A DNA stretch of 41,539 nt, from the IMG/VR virus record IMGVR_UViG_3300031673_000160, positions 1-41,539 of that record; one strand, given 5' to 3'. Under the pieces are notes generated by a model. The model did no database searches, was not told the origin of the DNA, and saw only the letters and a list, made by a program, of their open reading frames with translations. Every line of letters begins with the position of its first letter. Position 1 is the stretch's first letter. A program made the translations under genes and the position numbers. This DNA is from a virus. Below, piece by piece: positions 16,806 through 25,014 of the stretch.

Positions 16806-17438
16806 ATGGAAGAAATTCACGACTTTATTGGAAAAAATAAAGCAGGTGAGAAGTTAGAAAAGGAAGTTATTGAAGATATCCGAAAGAAAAGATATCCAAC
16901 AACACATAAATATGAACCAAATAATGGTGATTATGATGTTTTTATTGATGAAATAAATGAAGGAATTGAGATTAAAAATGATTTAGAAGCACTATTCAGT
17001 AATAACATCTGTATTGAATATAAACAAGATGGTCGATTATCTGGAATTTCAATAACTAAAGCAAAATACTGGATTCAATATGACCAAACTTATTTATATT
17101 TGGCGTTAACTGAGGATATTAAATATTTGATTCGTTCTTTTTTAATTTATCATATAGATTTAAAAAAGTTTGCAACTGGATTAGCTCTGGCTGATTATCC
17201 AAGCGATGTGTGTACAACGAAACTGAAGGAATTTGAGACTAAATCAAGAGAAAAATATGGTGATTTATATGAGGAAATTCAACCAACAGATAGAATTGGT
17301 GATTTACCGAATAAGAAATTGAATCAAGGAAATTATTATAAATATATGGGTTTATATTTAGTTCCTAAAGAATTATTTAGAAAATATTGTTTAGAAGTAA
17401 ACCCAATTAATAAAATGACATATAAGGGTTTACAATGA
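16806..17438 (+). CDS. PD-(D/E)XK-like nuclease, 210 aa
   Basis: Residues ~40-92 follow the core of a phage PD-(D/E)XK family. There is an Asp strand (DYDVFI, D44), a strand with E-x-K (GIEIKND, E55 and K57), and then 'NICIEY...SGISITKAKYWIQY', like the 'GN-IE...SGI-T-AdyW' tail of that family. An N-terminal helix with a conserved-looking Glu (GEKLEKEVIEDI) also fits. The remaining ~115 residues are unassigned. It starts 3 bases after the giant gene and overlaps the HAD gene by 4 bases (ATGA), so the three are one translational unit. It might cut or process DNA or RNA; the assignment rests on motif pattern only. Confidence 0.7.
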   Translation: MEEIHDFIGKNKAGEKLEKEVIEDIRKKRYPTTHKYEPNNGDYDVFIDEINEGIEIKNDLEALFSNNICIEYKQDGRLSGISITKAKYWIQYDQTYLYLALTEDIKYLIRSFLIYHIDLKKFATGLALADYPSDVCTTKLKEFETKSREKYGDLYEEIQPTDRIGDLPNKKLNQGNYYKYMGLYLVPKELFRKYCLEVNPINKMTYKGLQ

Positions 17439-18028
17439 AAAGATTAGCAGTTTTTGACTTTGATGGTACGTTGATGAATACACCAGACAAAGAAAATGGG
17501 ATGAAATTGTGGAAAGAAAAGAACGGACAACCATATCCACATAAAGGATGGTGGGGTCGTAGAGAAAGTCTTGACACCACATTATTTAACATCAAACCAT
17601 TTCCAAGAGTATTGGGTCAATTGAAGAAAGAGAAAGCCACACCAGATACCTCAGTCATTATATTGAGTTCGAGAATGGAGAAACTACGTCCAGAAGTCGA
17701 GAAGATTCTTGACATGAATAACATTGTCGTTGATGATGTTATCTTAAAAAGAGGTGCTGAAGACAAGGGCGATGTAATTCTAAAGATAGAAAACTATAAT
17801 CAGGATTTAAAAGAGATTGTCGTGTATGATGATTATACTGATAGAGATGCTGGAAAGATTGCAGAATATACAAAAATTAAAGACCAATTGTCTGATGATG
17901 TAAAATATATTTTATATTATGTTGATAATGATAATATCCGTCCACTTATGGGTGAAGGGAAGATTAGTTTTGAATCAACAAGTAGATTATTGGAGATAAT
18001 ACAAGAAGAAATCATAAATTTTAAATAA
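17435..18028 (+). CDS. HAD-superfamily protein of the Swiss-Army-Knife RNA-repair type
   Basis: The protein has complete HAD phosphohydrolase motifs: motif I FDFDGTL (D8, D10), motif II ILSSR (S78), a Lys around 112-117 and motif III VVYDDYTDRDAG (D132, D133). Between motif I and II the stretch HKGWWGRRESLDTTLFN matches the 'GWW-----SLD' signature I associate with the HAD_SAK_1 family, named for multidomain RNA-repair proteins. The expected activity is removal of phosphate from nucleic-acid ends. Its start overlaps the stop of the nuclease-like gene (ATGA), and upstream is a nucleotidyltransferase/2H fusion, so a shared RNA-end-healing pathway is a reasonable inference. The last ~45 residues are extra. 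Confidence 0.82.
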   Translation: MKRLAVFDFDGTLMNTPDKENGMKLWKEKNGQPYPHKGWWGRRESLDTTLFNIKPFPRVLGQLKKEKATPDTSVIILSSRMEKLRPEVEKILDMNNIVVDDVILKRGAEDKGDVILKIENYNQDLKEIVVYDDYTDRDAGKIAEYTKIKDQLSDDVKYILYYVDNDNIRPLMGEGKISFESTSRLLEIIQEEIINFK

Positions 18029-18030
18029 GA

Positions 18031-18039
18031 GTATTTATA
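18031..18039 (+). promoter_or_regulatory. GTATTTATA phage promoter candidate
   Basis: GTATTTATA begins 2 bases after the HAD gene's stop and ends 12 bases before the ATG at 18052, the shortest spacing of the set. Confidence 0.55.
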
Positions 18040-18051
18040 AGAAATTTCGAT

Positions 18052-18867
18052 ATGATTGATATGAGATATAAACCACATTTTCTTCCACAGGTACACGCAC
18101 CATATGATATGGTGCTTCAAAAACTTGATGATGAGGGTGTGAATTATACCAATGTTGAAGTTGACCCAAATGACTTAACACCTTTACAGGGAATTACATT
18201 TAGTGATGATGTTGGTGGTGTAAATGTTGATGACATGAATCCGATTTGGATTAGTTCTGACATGCAAGTTCTTGATGGTCACCATAGAATGGTTCGTGCG
18301 TTGCTCGATAACATTCCAATCAAATGTATTAAGATTGACATGAATCATAAGGATGCTTGTCGAGTACTTAATAAGATACAGGATATCTATGAATACGAAC
18401 AATCACAGGGTCTTGAAGAGGTGGAAGACCAAGACGCAATCAATTTTTATCGTGATGACGAGAATCAGTTTCTGAATACATTAGAAGAAGATAATATTGC
18501 GATTCAAACCGAAACACCAACCAAGAATCAAAAAACCGTGGTTGGGTATAGAAAAGACCCGATTAAAGAAAATAGCGTTGTTGGTAATTTTTTCACATTA
18601 AAACCTGTTGACGGCTATGATAAATACGAAATCGATTTCGAGAATCTACTGGATACCAATGCTTTGGGTGTTACCTACAAGGATGGTCAAGAACCAGTGG
18701 ATATTCTGGCAAAATCTTGGTTTCCAAACATAAATTTTGAAAAATTAAGTACACAACATAGTGCCCCATCAATTAATTTAAAAACCAAGGCAGTTGCTGA
18801 GAAAGCAATGAAAATGGGTTACGATGGTATAAAATATGGTGACACAATAATTCAAGGACTAAAATAA
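18052..18867 (+). CDS. ParB-like domain protein with a possible ADP-ribosyltransferase-like C-terminus
   Basis: Residues ~35-105 fit the ParB/sulfiredoxin-like nuclease fold, with 'NPIWISSDMQVLDGHHRMVRALL' including DGHHR at 75-79, the usual nucleotide-binding/catalytic loop. The C-terminal part (~155-271) has a pattern seen in ADP-ribosyltransferase-like domains: 'TVVGYRKDP...VGNFFTLKP' (a YR strand followed by a G-x-F-F-T turn) and a final 'KAMKMGYDGIKYGDTII', like the closing 'GYDGI' strand. A clear catalytic Glu is not identified, so this second domain is tentative. ParB-like domains in phages act as nucleases, CTP/ATP-binding proteins or effector enzymes. It is preceded by its own GTATTTATA motif and followed 7 bases later by a small gene. 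Confidence 0.75.
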   Translation: MIDMRYKPHFLPQVHAPYDMVLQKLDDEGVNYTNVEVDPNDLTPLQGITFSDDVGGVNVDDMNPIWISSDMQVLDGHHRMVRALLDNIPIKCIKIDMNHKDACRVLNKIQDIYEYEQSQGLEEVEDQDAINFYRDDENQFLNTLEEDNIAIQTETPTKNQKTVVGYRKDPIKENSVVGNFFTLKPVDGYDKYEIDFENLLDTNALGVTYKDGQEPVDILAKSWFPNINFEKLSTQHSAPSINLKTKAVAEKAMKMGYDGIKYGDTIIQGLK

Positions 18868-18874
18868 ATCAGAT

Positions 18875-19213
18875 ATGAATACATATAAAATAACAAACAT
18901 AACTAATCTTGCTGGAAAGCGTGATAGAAAATTTAATACGATTGTTAATATAGAATATATTGACGGCAGAACCAAGAAAACAATTGTTTTAAAAGCAGGT
19001 GATAACGTATTTTTAACAATTAATTCACTACCTCTCTCGGTGCACAGATTAAGAATCAAGAACCTAATTACAATCGAAGAAGTTAATCTTGCTGAACTTA
19101 CAAAACCAGTAACACCAAAACCAATTCGAAGACCTAAACCAGTAAAGAAACCCGTTGAGGTTGTAGATAAAGTTGAAAAGAAAACCACAAGTAAGAAAAA
19201 GACACTGACCTAA
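18875..19213 (+). CDS. Small protein with basic Pro/Lys tail, 112 aa
   Basis: The first ~75 residues are beta-rich (TYKITNITNLAGKRDRKFNT and later VFLTINSLP). The C-terminal ~35 residues are a low-complexity basic tail of Lys, Pro, Thr and Val (KPIRRPKPVKKPVEVV, ending KKTTSKKKTLT). No family is recognised. The tail suggests binding to nucleic acid or an acidic surface. It is the last gene before a strong terminator and follows the ParB-like gene by 7 bases. Confidence 0.75.
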   Translation: MNTYKITNITNLAGKRDRKFNTIVNIEYIDGRTKKTIVLKAGDNVFLTINSLPLSVHRLRIKNLITIEEVNLAELTKPVTPKPIRRPKPVKKPVEVVDKVEKKTTSKKKTLT

Positions 19214-19235
19214 TATCAAAACACACATGTTATCC

Positions 19236-19264
19236 AAAAGCCAACAGAAATGTTGGCTTTTTTT
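19236..19264 (+). terminator. Rho-independent terminator
   Basis: An 11-base stem, AAAAGCCAACA / TGTTGGCTTTT, with a GAAA tetraloop (19247-19250) runs into a T-tract of eight bases. It ends the 18052-19213 unit. Confidence 0.9.
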
Positions 19265-19324
19265 ATGAATTAATTCAAGATTTTTCCTTGAGTTCCGTAT
19301 AACCATATATATACAATAATTTTT

Positions 19325-19332
19325 TATAAATA
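19325..19332 (+). promoter_or_regulatory. TATAAATA element before the glycosyltransferase gene
   Basis: TATAAATA lies 13 bases before the ATG at 19346, where other genes carry GTATTTATA. It is the exact reverse complement of TATTTATA and identical to the T4 late promoter core. It may be a promoter variant or chance within AT-rich DNA. Confidence 0.3.
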
Positions 19333-19345
19333 ATTATAAACGAAT

Positions 19346-20728
19346 ATGGACGGAAAAATTAGAATCTTATTCTATAACCTTGACGGAGCAGGTGTAAACT
19401 ACTTCAGAACACAAACACCAGCACAAGAACTGGAACGAAATCACAGCGATGAATTTTATGTGGAAATCAATCCACAAATCGACTTCAACGACCCCAAATT
19501 TTTTGACTATTTAAAAACATTTCATATCATACATTATCACCGTCAATTCTTAGGTGAAACTGCACAGATGTTGAAACTGGCAGAAGAATTAAGAAAATCG
19601 GGTACAATATTAATAGTAGATATTGATGACTACTGGAAACTACATAGACTTCATCCGTTCTATAATATGAGTAAGGAGAAACAAATGCATGTTCCAATCA
19701 TCGAAAACCTAAAAATTGCTGATTACGTTACTACAACAACCGATTTATTTGCGTCTGAGATTCGTAAAATAACTGGTAAAGATAATGTTGAGGTATTTTA
19801 TAACAGCATTGACCCCAAGTGGATGAAACAGTTTCAAAACAACTGGAAGCCAGACCCAGACGGCTTGGTTAGAATCACATATATGGCAGGTAGTTCCCAC
19901 ATGGTTGACGTACAGCAACTCGAAGGCGTTGTAAATGTGTTGGAAGCTAATCCAAATACCAGAGGAAAATTTAAGATAATTATTGCTGGTTGGGACACTG
20001 AAGGCAGTACAACAGACATCACATTCAATCAGGATTTCAGTGCTGAACTCCAGAAAAAGGGGTTGTGGACACATGAAGTCGTGAAAGCGATTAACAAATC
20101 AAGAGGTGATGTTGACCAGATACCAAAAATTTCGCAAGAACTGAAAGACAAGTATAGGGATAAGGTATTTGATAGTAACCAAAGAGATATACAATCCGAA
20201 GAAAGTGTTTATCTTGTTTATGAAAAACTCCTGACTAATAATCATAAGTTGATTGATACTCCAGATTATCTACAATGGCTCATGAATTTCGAGAGAAACG
20301 TTAAATATGAAAACGAAGGGAATTTCGGCAGACGTTGGACACAGAAAGCCAACACTTATGCACAGGTACTTGATGAAACAGATATCGTACTTGCACCACT
20401 TGCCGATAACGAGTTTAACAGGATGAAATCTAACTTAAAACAAGTCGAGTGCTGGACAAGGAAACTCCCAATTGTTTGTAGTGACATTCCACCATATAAT
20501 GTACATGGTAGACATATGGAGAACTGCGTGTTGATTCGTTCAGAGAAAAACGCACATAAATACTGGCATAAGTATTTGAAAAGACTTATATTAGATGCCG
20601 ACTTGAGAAAACAACTTGGTGAACAATTATATGAAGATTTTAAAGAAGAATATAACTTGGAATTCGTTACAAAAAAGCGTGCAGAATTTTATAAATCAGT
20701 GGTCTTAAAGGGGTTAGAAGTTCAATAA
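19346..20728 (+). CDS. GT-B-type glycosyltransferase (GT4-like)
   Basis: The 460-residue protein has the two-domain layout of GT-B glycosyltransferases. The N-terminal domain opens with KIRILFYNLDGAGVNYFR and contains LIVDIDDYW and 'ADYVTTTTDLFASEIRK...VEVFYNSID', typical of GT4 enzymes. The C-terminal domain starts near VRITYMAGSSHMVDV and ends with 'TDIVLAPLADNEFN...SNLKQVECWTRKLPIVCSDIPPY', the acceptor/nucleotide-sugar site region. It probably transfers a sugar from a nucleotide donor. In phages such enzymes glycosylate modified DNA bases, virion proteins or host surface sugars; which applies here is not visible. The middle has an insert of roughly 60 residues (~230-300) with no GT motif. 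Confidence 0.85.
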   Translation: MDGKIRILFYNLDGAGVNYFRTQTPAQELERNHSDEFYVEINPQIDFNDPKFFDYLKTFHIIHYHRQFLGETAQMLKLAEELRKSGTILIVDIDDYWKLHRLHPFYNMSKEKQMHVPIIENLKIADYVTTTTDLFASEIRKITGKDNVEVFYNSIDPKWMKQFQNNWKPDPDGLVRITYMAGSSHMVDVQQLEGVVNVLEANPNTRGKFKIIIAGWDTEGSTTDITFNQDFSAELQKKGLWTHEVVKAINKSRGDVDQIPKISQELKDKYRDKVFDSNQRDIQSEESVYLVYEKLLTNNHKLIDTPDYLQWLMNFERNVKYENEGNFGRRWTQKANTYAQVLDETDIVLAPLADNEFNRMKSNLKQVECWTRKLPIVCSDIPPYNVHGRHMENCVLIRSEKNAHKYWHKYLKRLILDADLRKQLGEQLYEDFKEEYNLEFVTKKRAEFYKSVVLKGLEVQ

Positions 20729-20740
20729 TTTCATAGCGGA

Positions 20741-20749
20741 GTATTTATT
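20741..20749 (+). promoter_or_regulatory. GTATTTATT phage promoter candidate
   Basis: GTATTTATT is 29 bases before the ATG at 20779 and 12 bases after the glycosyltransferase stop. The last base differs from the consensus. Confidence 0.45.
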
Positions 20750-20778
20750 AAAAATAATTACATATTAAAACAAAAATT

Positions 20779-21258
20779 ATGAAAATATTTAAGAGAATAC
20801 GAAAATGGTTTAACAAGAATTTCTTGTCAAAATATTTGGTTACATATCACCCTGCTTTTCTGAGTTTAGTTGAAGAGATTGAAATTAAATTGAGTGATGA
20901 CAGGAGGAACAAGAAAGCCAAGGAAATCATGAAAATGATTAATAGCAGTCAATATAAAAGATTTTTTTATCGTGCCGTTAATTACAACCCAGCAGTTCCT
21001 GAACTACCCGAAACACCGCTTTCATTTGGTGATAGAGTCAAAATTTTTGTTTCGAAAATTCACATTTTTCTTTTCCGAAGGGATATTTATAAAAAATTAC
21101 AACTCTTCAAGAGAATTTCAGAGGAATTTGTTGAGAGAGAAAAGAAAATTAATAAATATATGAAACAAACCAGTGTTGGGGAAAGAATTGAAAGGGCGGT
21201 AGAATTAGGTGTTATTAGTAAGGAAACACAGGAATTGATTTTCGCAAGAGAAGAATAA
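20779..21258 (+). CDS. Hypothetical basic protein, 159 aa
   Basis: No family is recognised. The protein is helical and strongly basic, beginning with an amphipathic basic helix (FKRIRKWFNKNFLSKYLV). It has a hydrophobic patch at about 90-105 (DRVKIFVSKIHIFLFRRD) and a helical, charged end. The next gene begins one base after its stop, so the two are probably made together. Basic amphipathic ends and neighbouring baseplate genes would allow membrane or nucleic-acid contact, without proof. Confidence 0.7.
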   Translation: MKIFKRIRKWFNKNFLSKYLVTYHPAFLSLVEEIEIKLSDDRRNKKAKEIMKMINSSQYKRFFYRAVNYNPAVPELPETPLSFGDRVKIFVSKIHIFLFRRDIYKKLQLFKRISEEFVEREKKINKYMKQTSVGERIERAVELGVISKETQELIFAREE

Positions 21259-21259
21259 T

Positions 21260-22168
21260 ATGAAAAAATTCTTTCAAAATATCATACTTTGGCTTTATCT
21301 CAAGTTTCACATGATAATGGTTGCTATCAGCATTGCATTATTTAATACCGAACAAGAGATTCTTAAAGCCGACCCCAATGATTTGGATGAGAGAAATAAT
21401 CACACCCAGAGAATGCGTAGCAGGAATCAATTGCTTGAGAAGTTTTATGCTGGTCAGACTGATGAGAAGTACGTCAAGGATTATTACGAAGTTCTGAAAA
21501 AAGCCGATAAGTTTATTAGAACCGCAACACCACGTCAAATGGCTGTTGCTGCCGATAAACATGGTACGAGTTACGGCATGAAAGACCGTTACGGCAGACG
21601 ATATGAACACTATGGATTCTTCGATGACAAACATAAACATGTTGGCAAAACCCTTGGTGAAGTACTTGCTTTGGAATTCGAAGAGAGGCGCACCAAGGAT
21701 GACGATTTGGAAATAATGTACATTTTTAACAACAAACCAATTGAAGTTGGTCTGGCTAAAGTTATGGATGTCGTTGAAAGAAAAGAAGGTACTCTGGATG
21801 AATATGAAGTCCTTGACATAGAGAAGAAATCAAAACAGTTTCAGTTTCCAATTAATGTAATGCGTGAAAATGAAGCTGTAAATAAAATTGAGGAACTCAG
21901 CGAGTTTCTGCACATAAAAAAAATTGGTTTCGAGTACAGACAATTAGAATTTTTCATACCCTTGAAATTCAAAACATCAGAACTCGATGATGATTCCGAT
22001 ATTTTTAAAGAAATTATTAATATCCAACAACTGTTTATTCGTGATGAATACGGTACTTTAATTGGATTCGGAATCGATAAATATTTTAAAAGAATAAATT
22101 ATAACGATACTCATGAAGTGCTGAAATTCAATGGAATTGAAATGCAGACAATGGGTATACCAAATTAA
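21260..22168 (+). CDS. Hypothetical protein with N-terminal hydrophobic segment, 302 aa
   Basis: Residues ~5-28 are hydrophobic (NIILWLYLKFHMIMVAISIAL) and could anchor the protein in a membrane. The remainder is charged and soluble. A Tyr/Arg/His-rich stretch at ~108-130 (GMKDRYGRRYEHYGFFDDKH) is followed by beta-rich halves near 165-190 and 250-300. No family is recognised. The gene lies directly upstream of the coiled-coil and baseplate genes. Confidence 0.7.
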   Translation: MKKFFQNIILWLYLKFHMIMVAISIALFNTEQEILKADPNDLDERNNHTQRMRSRNQLLEKFYAGQTDEKYVKDYYEVLKKADKFIRTATPRQMAVAADKHGTSYGMKDRYGRRYEHYGFFDDKHKHVGKTLGEVLALEFEERRTKDDDLEIMYIFNNKPIEVGLAKVMDVVERKEGTLDEYEVLDIEKKSKQFQFPINVMRENEAVNKIEELSEFLHIKKIGFEYRQLEFFIPLKFKTSELDDDSDIFKEIINIQQLFIRDEYGTLIGFGIDKYFKRINYNDTHEVLKFNGIEMQTMGIPN

Positions 22169-22179
22169 AAACAAACAAA

Positions 22180-22653
22180 ATGAGTGATTTTTTAGAAAAC
22201 CTGAAGAAAGCAGCAGATAACGGAGAATTCAATTCCGAAGCAGCAAAAAAAATACTTGAAGTCCACGAATTGGCTGACAGTAAATTAGGTGCTGGTACAC
22301 CAGCAGACCTTGAAAAATTAAAAGAAAGTCTTGAAAAGCGTTACGAAGAGGGTAAAAACTCTGAAGAAGTTAAAGAGACTAAAGTAGTTACTGAAAAAGA
22401 AGTGCTTGAACTCAATTCTGAGTATGAGAAGAAAATGGAACAGATTAAGAAACTGGATATCGTTAACGCACAACTGGCAACACTAATTGAAATCGAAGAC
22501 ATGGTTAAATTAAGTATTGAAGACATGTTTAGTTTCACTGATGAACTCGAAGCCAAGTTTGAGAAAGAACTCGAAGCTGAAGACCCAATGTTTGGTGACC
22601 TGTCTCAAAAAATCGAACAAATTAAATCGAAGTATAATTCCATTATTAATTAA
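22180..22653 (+). CDS. Hypothetical coiled-coil protein, 157 aa
   Basis: Almost the whole protein is predicted helical, with high Glu/Lys and regularly spaced Leu/Ile (for example LEKLKESLEKRYEEG, LNSEYEKKMEQIKKL, FTDELEAKFEKELEAE), so a long coiled coil is likely. No enzyme motif is present. It is the last gene before a terminator that precedes the baseplate operon. A scaffold, chaperone or tail-assembly role is a guess from position. Confidence 0.75.
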   Translation: MSDFLENLKKAADNGEFNSEAAKKILEVHELADSKLGAGTPADLEKLKESLEKRYEEGKNSEEVKETKVVTEKEVLELNSEYEKKMEQIKKLDIVNAQLATLIEIEDMVKLSIEDMFSFTDELEAKFEKELEAEDPMFGDLSQKIEQIKSKYNSIIN

Positions 22654-22691
22654 AAAGAACCCAATAAAAACAGTTTAGACAAATTAAGACA

Positions 22692-22723
22692 AATCCCGAC
22701 AAACATTTTGTCGGGATTTTTTT
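22692..22723 (+). terminator. Rho-independent terminator
   Basis: A stem of AATCCCGACAAA pairs with TTTGTCGGGATT around a short loop, followed by a T-run. Nine bases later comes a GTATTTATA motif, so transcription units are cleanly separated. Confidence 0.92.
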
Positions 22724-22731
22724 CTTTATTA

Positions 22732-22740
22732 GTATTTATA
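22732..22740 (+). promoter_or_regulatory. GTATTTATA phage promoter candidate before baseplate operon
   Basis: GTATTTATA sits directly behind the terminator and 14 bases before the gp25-like gene, the clearest terminator-promoter junction in the window. Confidence 0.65.
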
Positions 22741-22754
22741 GGAAATCAATTATA

Positions 22755-23153
22755 ATGAATTCATATAATATTACATTTCCGTTTAGAGACGATAACGAAA
22801 CCAATAGTTATGTTCTAATGAATACCGTAACTAAGGATTCGTATAGTTCAAACCTACTGTTACTTTTATTGACTCAAAAGGGTGAAAGATATTATGAGCC
22901 AGATTATGGCACAAATTTATTAAAATATGTTTTTGAACCCAATGACTCTTTGACGGCAGCAGATGTTGAAGAAGAAATTCGAAATACTGTTTCATTATAT
23001 ATTCCAGAAGTTAAAATTAGTTCAGTAACATTCAATTGGGATAATAATGAAGAAGGACACCCAATTAATGAAAATCAACTAAATGTAAATGTTCAATTCG
23101 TATATGTTGAGGGTTCATTAACGGAACAAGGAAATATTGACTTAAATTTTTAA
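22755..23153 (+). CDS. Baseplate wedge protein, T4 gp25-like
   Basis: The 132-residue protein matches the gp25/W-like family of contractile-tail baseplates in length and pattern. Features include 'LLLLTQKGERYYEPDYGTNLLKYVF' (the family's conserved GER-M-P-FG-L---F core with Glu-Arg), followed by EPND and 'VEEEIRNTVSLYIPEVKISSV'. gp25 initiates sheath polymerisation on the baseplate wedge together with gp6 and gp53-type proteins. It opens the tail operon behind a GTATTTATA motif, with the gp6-like gene 10 bases downstream, the usual partner order. Confidence 0.88.
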   Translation: MNSYNITFPFRDDNETNSYVLMNTVTKDSYSSNLLLLLLTQKGERYYEPDYGTNLLKYVFEPNDSLTAADVEEEIRNTVSLYIPEVKISSVTFNWDNNEEGHPINENQLNVNVQFVYVEGSLTEQGNIDLNF

Positions 23154-23163
23154 AATATAAAAC

Positions 23164-25014
23164 ATGGCAACTGATGTAACAACAAATGTAGTTCAATACG
23201 GAAGCAGAACTTTCGGGGAAATTAGGGCAGACCTGATTTCATTAATTAGACAAATGTATCCAGAAGTTCTCTCAGACTTCACGGATTCAAGTGTCGGTGC
23301 AATGCTTATCGACTTAAATGCTGGTGTGGGTAATAACCTCAGTATTAATACCGATAGAGCATTTCAAGAAACTCAATTGGAATATGCGCAACAAAGAGCA
23401 AGTATTCTAAATATTGCCAAGAACATGGGATTTAATGTCCCAGCAAGAAGACCAAGCGTTACCGTTATTGATTTTAGTGTTATTGTTCCTGTACTTGGTA
23501 ATGCCCCTGATGCCAGTTATTATCCTGTATTGGAAAGCGGTGCGCAAGTACTTGGTGGTGGCAAAACATTTGAAACACAATCAATTATTGATTGGAGTAC
23601 CGCCATTAGTAGTCTTGGTGACCCTAATCGCAGTATTGTTCCAAATCTGGACACAAACGGTATACCTGTTAGTTATACCGTTACAAAAAGAGAGGTTGTT
23701 ATAAATGGTGGGACAAGTGTTTTTAAAAAAATTATTAATACCAGTGATGTTATCCCATTTTTCTCACTCACGTTGCCCGACCCAGATGTTATTGAAATTG
23801 AAAGCATTATACTTTTAGAAGGTACGAACTATAATATAAATCCAGATACAGGAGATTTTAATGACATCAATAGTAGATATTTTGAGGTTGATTATCTGGC
23901 ACAACAACGTGTTTTTGTTGAAGATGGTTTGGGTTCAAGTGCAAACACAACAACAAATAATATCAAGGCAGCGACATGGATTGATATTACGAAAAAATTC
24001 ATAAAAGAATACACACCCAAAGGTTTTTGTAGACTAACTTTTGGTTCTGGTGATAGCGATGTGAATGCGTTTCAAGAAGGGTTCTTAAAAGAAGGTGTTA
24101 GTAATCGCTATTTTCTTGAGAACTTCTTAAATAACACGGCTTTGGGTGAGAAACTGAAAGCGAATTACACTTTGTTTGTTAAATACAGAACTGGTGGTGG
24201 TGTGAGTTCCAATATTGGTTCGAATGTACTAACACAGCTTGGTTCATACAGTTTAAAAGTTTTTGGTTCTCGCCAAGATGTAAATCAACAGGTTCAGAGA
24301 AGTCTGAAAACAACAAATCCAATTCCAGCCATTGGTGGGAATGATGGTTTAAGTACTGAACAAATCAGACAACTGGTTAAATATAACTTCAGTGCCCAGC
24401 AAAGAGATGTAACGCTTACTGATTATTTGTTGCAGATATACAAGATGCCCGGGAAGTTCGGTTCACCATTTCGTGCGAATGCTTTCAAAATAAATAATAA
24501 GGTAGTTATTCCAATTCTGGATATCGGTGCTGATGGTAAACTGGATAACACAAGTAATTCATTATTACAATCAAATATTGCTGAATACCTAACACAGTAT
24601 CGAATGATTAACGATTATATTGAAATTAAAAATGGTAAGATTTTTAATCTGGCGTTTGAAATCGATGTATATGTCGAGAACACCGCAGATAATCAAATCG
24701 CCAATAGCATAATTTCAATAGTTACTGAGTCACTTGACATTAATAATCATGAAATGAATCAAGATGTTTTTCTTGGTAGACTTCAGAAGGAGATTTTGAG
24801 TGCAAATGGTGTGATAAACGTTATTAGTATTAAAGTATTTAATAAAGTTGGTGGTCAGTATTCAAACAATACCGTCACACAACCAATATCTAATACCAGT
24901 ACTGGTGAAATAAATATAGAAAATAACACGATTTATTCAACACAGGATTCGATGTTTGAAATCAAATATCCTTCCAAAGATATTAAGGTGTTACTGAGAA
25001 AGAATGTTACTTAA
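23164..25014 (+). CDS. Baseplate wedge protein, T4 gp6 / baseplate J-like
   Basis: The 616-residue protein has the gp6/J-like layout. The N-terminal 'FTDSSVGAMLIDLNAGVGN' and 'ETQLEYAQQRASILNIAKNMGF' (about 40-95) are the conserved start of baseplate J proteins. A beta-rich middle follows. The C-terminal domain contains 'FEIDVYVENTADNQ...SIISIVTES...MNQDVFLGRLQKEILSANGVI' (about 500-560), matching the terminal domain that joins wedges. It lies immediately after the gp25-like gene, as in many myoviruses. It should form the inner ring of the baseplate. The stop overlaps the next start (TTAATGG). Confidence 0.88.
   Translation: MATDVTTNVVQYGSRTFGEIRADLISLIRQMYPEVLSDFTDSSVGAMLIDLNAGVGNNLSINTDRAFQETQLEYAQQRASILNIAKNMGFNVPARRPSVTVIDFSVIVPVLGNAPDASYYPVLESGAQVLGGGKTFETQSIIDWSTAISSLGDPNRSIVPNLDTNGIPVSYTVTKREVVINGGTSVFKKIINTSDVIPFFSLTLPDPDVIEIESIILLEGTNYNINPDTGDFNDINSRYFEVDYLAQQRVFVEDGLGSSANTTTNNIKAATWIDITKKFIKEYTPKGFCRLTFGSGDSDVNAFQEGFLKEGVSNRYFLENFLNNTALGEKLKANYTLFVKYRTGGGVSSNIGSNVLTQLGSYSLKVFGSRQDVNQQVQRSLKTTNPIPAIGGNDGLSTEQIRQLVKYNFSAQQRDVTLTDYLLQIYKMPGKFGSPFRANAFKINNKVVIPILDIGADGKLDNTSNSLLQSNIAEYLTQYRMINDYIEIKNGKIFNLAFEIDVYVENTADNQIANSIISIVTESLDINNHEMNQDVFLGRLQKEILSANGVINVISIKVFNKVGGQYSNNTVTQPISNTSTGEINIENNTIYSTQDSMFEIKYPSKDIKVLLRKNVT

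Noticed and set aside
19745-20074. Minus-strand frame of 109 codons in the glycosyltransferase gene
   Set aside because: Lies wholly inside a well-supported glycosyltransferase and shows no domain.
21084-21091. TATTTATA inside the 159-aa gene
   Set aside because: It lacks the preceding G, is inside a coding frame and has no gene start behind it; similar internal copies (near 37497 and 39558) were also left out.
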